Assembly (NCBI GenBank): GCA_903950295.1
Contig: CAJBAP010000487.1
Span: forward strand, 1 to 9,822
Reading direction: 5' to 3'
Length of the DNA: 9,822 nucleotides
Source: an uncultured Rhodocyclaceae bacterium
GTDB taxonomy: Bacteria; Pseudomonadota; Gammaproteobacteria; Burkholderiales; Rhodocyclaceae
Of this stretch, positions 7,299 through 9,822 are shown piece after piece. Both the position numbers and the translations under genes were made by a program. Position 1 is the stretch's first letter, and the number at the start of each line of letters is the position of its first letter. Under the pieces are notes generated by a model, which worked only from the letters and a program-made list of their open reading frames with translations, searched no databases and was not told the DNA's origin.

Positions 7299-7328
7299 AA
7301 AAAGCCCTGCACTTGCAGGGCTTTTTTT
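7299..7328 (+). terminator. Intrinsic terminator between cbbM and cbbQ
   Basis: AAAAAGCCCTGCA (7299-7311) and TGCAGGGCTTTTT (7314-7326) are perfect complements. The GC core GCCCTGC pairs with GCAGGGC around an ACTT loop, and a run of seven T (7322-7328) follows. The A run on the left arm means the structure could also stop transcription from the other strand. It lies 13 bp after the cbbM stop and 37 bp before cbbQ, so cbbQO transcription must come from readthrough or from a separate promoter. Confidence 0.92.
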
Positions 7329-7364
7329 GCCGCCTATACCTGACCTTATTGATCGGAAACTATC

Positions 7365-8168
7365 GTGATCGACAAAGCACAATACCTCGTCAAAACGGAA
7401 CCCTTCTACCAGGCTCAGGGCAAGGAAGTTGCGCTCTACGAAGCCGCTTATGGCGCCAAGTTACCGGTGATGGTGAAAGGCCCCACCGGTTGCGGCAAGT
7501 CACGCTTTATCGAATACATGGCGTGGAAGCTGCAAAAGCCGCTGATCACCGTCGCTTGCAACGAAGACATGACGGCCAGCGACCTGGTCGGCCGCTATCT
7601 GCTCGAAGCCAACGGCACGCGCTGGCTCGATGGACCGCTCACTACCGCCGCACGTATCGGCGCGATCTGTTATCTCGACGAGATTGTCGAGGCGCGCCAG
7701 GACACCACCGTGGTGATCCACCCGCTTACCGACCACCGCCGCAATCTGCCGCTCGACAAGAAGGGCGAACTGATCGAGGCACATCCCGATTTCCAGCTGG
7801 TGATTTCCTATAACCCGGGTTACCAGAGCCTGATGAAGGATCTGAAGCAATCGACCAAGCAACGCTTCACTGCCTTCGATTTCGACTATCCGAATGCCGA
7901 GTTGGAAACCGCCATCCTCGCCAAGGAAACGGGGTTGGCCGCAGGTACCGCCGCCAAACTGGTGAAGATCGGCCAGGTCGGGCGTAACTTGAAAGGTCAC
8001 GGCCTCGACGAAGGCATCTCGACCCGCCTGCTGGTCTACGCCGCTACGCTGATCAAGCGCGGCGTCGAAGCGGGTGATGCCTGCCGCATGGCACTGGTAC
8101 GGCCGATCACCGACGACGCCGATATCCGTGCGACGCTCGATCACGCCATCGACACCACCTTCATCTAA
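7365..8168 (+). CDS. cbbQ: CbbQ, MoxR-type AAA+ ATPase of the RuBisCO activase CbbQO
   Basis: 267 residues, typical length for the CbbQ/NirQ/NorQ group. Walker A is GPTGCGKS at 39-46, Walker B is ICYLDE with Asp105-Glu106, a sensor-1 region is VISYNPGYQ, and the arginine-rich stretch TKQRF follows. The C-terminal part (about 175-267) fits the small CbbQ_C helical domain. CbbQ forms hexamers that use ATP with CbbO to remodel RuBisCO and release tight-binding sugar phosphates, as shown for Acidithiobacillus ferrooxidans. Being next to cbbM identifies it as the Form II activase rather than the nitric-oxide reductase homologue NorQ. The start is GTG 7365, preceded by a weak GGAA at 7355-7358. It ends with tandem stops (TAA, TAG) 29 bp before cbbO. 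I see no convincing promoter in the 36 bp after the terminator. Confidence 0.96.
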   Translation: MIDKAQYLVKTEPFYQAQGKEVALYEAAYGAKLPVMVKGPTGCGKSRFIEYMAWKLQKPLITVACNEDMTASDLVGRYLLEANGTRWLDGPLTTAARIGAICYLDEIVEARQDTTVVIHPLTDHRRNLPLDKKGELIEAHPDFQLVISYNPGYQSLMKDLKQSTKQRFTAFDFDYPNAELETAILAKETGLAAGTAAKLVKIGQVGRNLKGHGLDEGISTRLLVYAATLIKRGVEAGDACRMALVRPITDDADIRATLDHAIDTTFI

Positions 8169-8197
8169 TAGTCGGCGCTGGCGGGACGGCAATAAAG

Positions 8198-9822
8198 ATG
8201 GCTGACGCACGCAAACGGCAGATGACGCATCCGCAGGTCCAGTCTTACTGGGTCACGATGGATTGCGGCTTCACGCCGGTCGCTGATGTGTTCGAGGAAT
8301 GCGTCTATGAAGCGCTGACGACCTTCCACAAGGACGAGGTCGACGCCTATATCGAAGCCGCACGTGTCCTCGGCAAGCTGGGACGTGGCGCGGAACCGGT
8401 GCTGGCATTTCTCGAAGAGTGGCCCGCCGTCGCCGGTGCCGTCGGCAACGAGATGTTGCCGGCGGTGATGGATTTCATCAAGGTCATGCAGAAGTCGCCC
8501 AACAGCAAGGCGATCACACCCTTCCTGCAAACGCTGGCGGCCGTCGCGCGCCGCCTGCAGTCGCGCGAGCAACTGCAGTTTTACATCGATATCGCGCGCG
8601 ACATGATGACGCGCACCACCGGCTCGATCCACGGCCACCACAGTACCTTCCCGAGTCCTGGTCTTCCCCATTTGTTCGAGCAGGCGCCGCGCTTGCTGAA
8701 CCTGCTGGCGATGGCCGGCCTGAAGAACTGGGTCGAGTACGGTATCCGCAACTACAGTAATCATCCTGAGCGACAGGAAGAATATTTCAACCTGCAACTG
8801 GCCGACAGCCGCGCGGTGTTGCAGCGCGAGCGTCATGGCACGCTGTTCGGCGACGTTGAACGCAGTCTCGATCTTTACCTGCGCGCCTTGTGGCGCGATG
8901 GCGATCGTCTGGTGCCCTATTCGACGGCTTTCGATGAGTTGCGCCAGCCGATTCCCTATTACGACGCGCTCGGGCTGCGCGTGCCGGATGTCTTCGATGA
9001 CGCCAATGGCATCAGTGGTCTCGACCGCTACCGCGCCGTGCTCGCGCACATGGTCGGCCACCGCCGCTGGAGCAAGCCGCAGATCGCCGACAACTGGAGT
9101 CCCTTCCAGCGCATGGCCGTCGAGTTCTTCGAGGACTGCCGCGTCGAAACCCTGCTGATCCGCGAGTATCCGGGGCTACGCCGCATCTTCCTCGCGTTGC
9201 ATCCCAAACCTGTCGAGGATGCCTGCGATCCCGAGACCACGTCCTGCCTGCGCCACCGGCTGGCGATGCTGTCGCGCGCCTGCCTCGATCCTGCTCACGG
9301 CTATGCCGATCCGGTGCTGAACGACTACGTCACACGCTTTCACACTTCACTCGCTGAAAGCTCATCCAGCACGGCGGACATCGCCACGCTGGCGCTTTCC
9401 TATGTCGCCAAGACCCGTCGCCAGAGCGACCAGTTAGCAAAAGTGCATTTCGACAATACGGTCATCGACTACCGTGACGACAACCGCCAGTTGTGGAAAT
9501 TCATCGAGGAAGGTGACGAGGAAGAGGCCTTCGATGCCGAGCGCAAGCTTGAGCCAGGCGATGAGATCAAAGGCCTGCCGCCGCGTCATTACCCGGAATG
9601 GGACAACGCCACGCAGACCTATCGTCCCGACTGGACCAGCGTCTACGAGAGCCTGCACCCCAGTGGCAACGCCGCCGACATCGACAAGCTGCTGCAAAAG
9701 CACGCCGCGCTGGCCAAGCAGTTAAAGAAGCTGCTCGACCTGCTCAAGCCGCAGGACAAGGTGCGCATCCGCTATCAGGAGGAGGGCAGCGAACTCGATC
9801 TCGACGTTGCGATCCGCTCGCT
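8198..9822 (+). CDS. cbbO: CbbO, adaptor subunit of the CbbQO RuBisCO activase (partial, 3' end outside window)
   Basis: The frame is open from ATG 8198 to the window end, giving 541 complete codons beginning MADARKRQMTHPQVQ. Recognisable family features are the helical N-terminal half (SKPQIADNWSPFQRMAVEFF and FEDCRVETLLIREYPGLRR) and the segment HYPEWDNATQTYRPDW, diagnostic of the CbbO/NorD family just before the vWA region. The last residues, LDLDVAIRSL, also match the family. Full CbbO proteins are about 750-800 residues and end in a von Willebrand factor A domain with a MIDAS metal site that contacts RuBisCO; that part is cut off here. CbbO sits on the CbbQ hexamer and links it to RuBisCO. 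The start has GGGA about 11 bases upstream, a weak spacing; ATG 8222 is an alternative. It lies 29 bp after cbbQ on the same strand, so an operon is likely. Confidence 0.93.
   Translation, partial: MADARKRQMTHPQVQSYWVTMDCGFTPVADVFEECVYEALTTFHKDEVDAYIEAARVLGKLGRGAEPVLAFLEEWPAVAGAVGNEMLPAVMDFIKVMQKSPNSKAITPFLQTLAAVARRLQSREQLQFYIDIARDMMTRTTGSIHGHHSTFPSPGLPHLFEQAPRLLNLLAMAGLKNWVEYGIRNYSNHPERQEEYFNLQLADSRAVLQRERHGTLFGDVERSLDLYLRALWRDGDRLVPYSTAFDELRQPIPYYDALGLRVPDVFDDANGISGLDRYRAVLAHMVGHRRWSKPQIADNWSPFQRMAVEFFEDCRVETLLIREYPGLRRIFLALHPKPVEDACDPETTSCLRHRLAMLSRACLDPAHGYADPVLNDYVTRFHTSLAESSSSTADIATLALSYVAKTRRQSDQLAKVHFDNTVIDYRDDNRQLWKFIEEGDEEEAFDAERKLEPGDEIKGLPPRHYPEWDNATQTYRPDWTSVYESLHPSGNAADIDKLLQKHAALAKQLKKLLDLLKPQDKVRIRYQEEGSELDLDVAIRS

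Overview
The window looks like chromosomal DNA of a GC-rich (roughly 58-60% by eye) autotrophic or facultatively autotrophic proteobacterium. A betaproteobacterium is most likely, judging by the cbbR / cbbM / cbbQ / cbbO set and the LysR-type CbbR. This placement is inferred from gene content and codon style, not from a search. I see no tRNA, rRNA, CRISPR array, transposase or other mobile element.

Left part (1-2759): the last 43 codons of an unrecognised gene, then a complete membrane-bound hybrid sensor histidine kinase. The kinase has a periplasmic Cache-like sensor, PAS, HisKA, HATPase and a fused receiver. No partner regulator is visible.

Middle (2760-4073): a short AT-richer intergenic region carrying a 14-bp inverted repeat, then a stand-alone AAA_14/DUF4143 ATPase with a PD-(D/E)xK-like C-terminal motif. 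Its stop codon overlaps that of the convergent cbbR by 4 bp.

Right part (4070-9822): a carbon-fixation locus. cbbR (LysR activator) is divergent from a CbbY-type HAD sugar-phosphate phosphatase. This is followed by cbbM (Form II RuBisCO, with every catalytic residue at the R. rubrum numbering), a strong intrinsic terminator, cbbQ (MoxR AAA+ activase motor) and cbbO (its adaptor, cut by the window end before the vWA domain). The enzyme CbbM is thus encoded beside its transcriptional activator, a phosphatase that probably removes a misfire inhibitor, and the CbbQO machine that pulls inhibitors out of the active site.

The most informative non-coding signal is a 40-bp composite element present twice with identical internal spacing: once in the cbbR-cbbY gap (5009-5048) and once overlapping the end of cbbY upstream of cbbM (5795-5834). 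It is very probably the CbbR operator. A -10-like hexamer lies at the same offset behind each copy. I do not see a convincing wholly new system. The operator pair, the cbbY placement and the terminator inside the cbb cluster are the points most worth checking.
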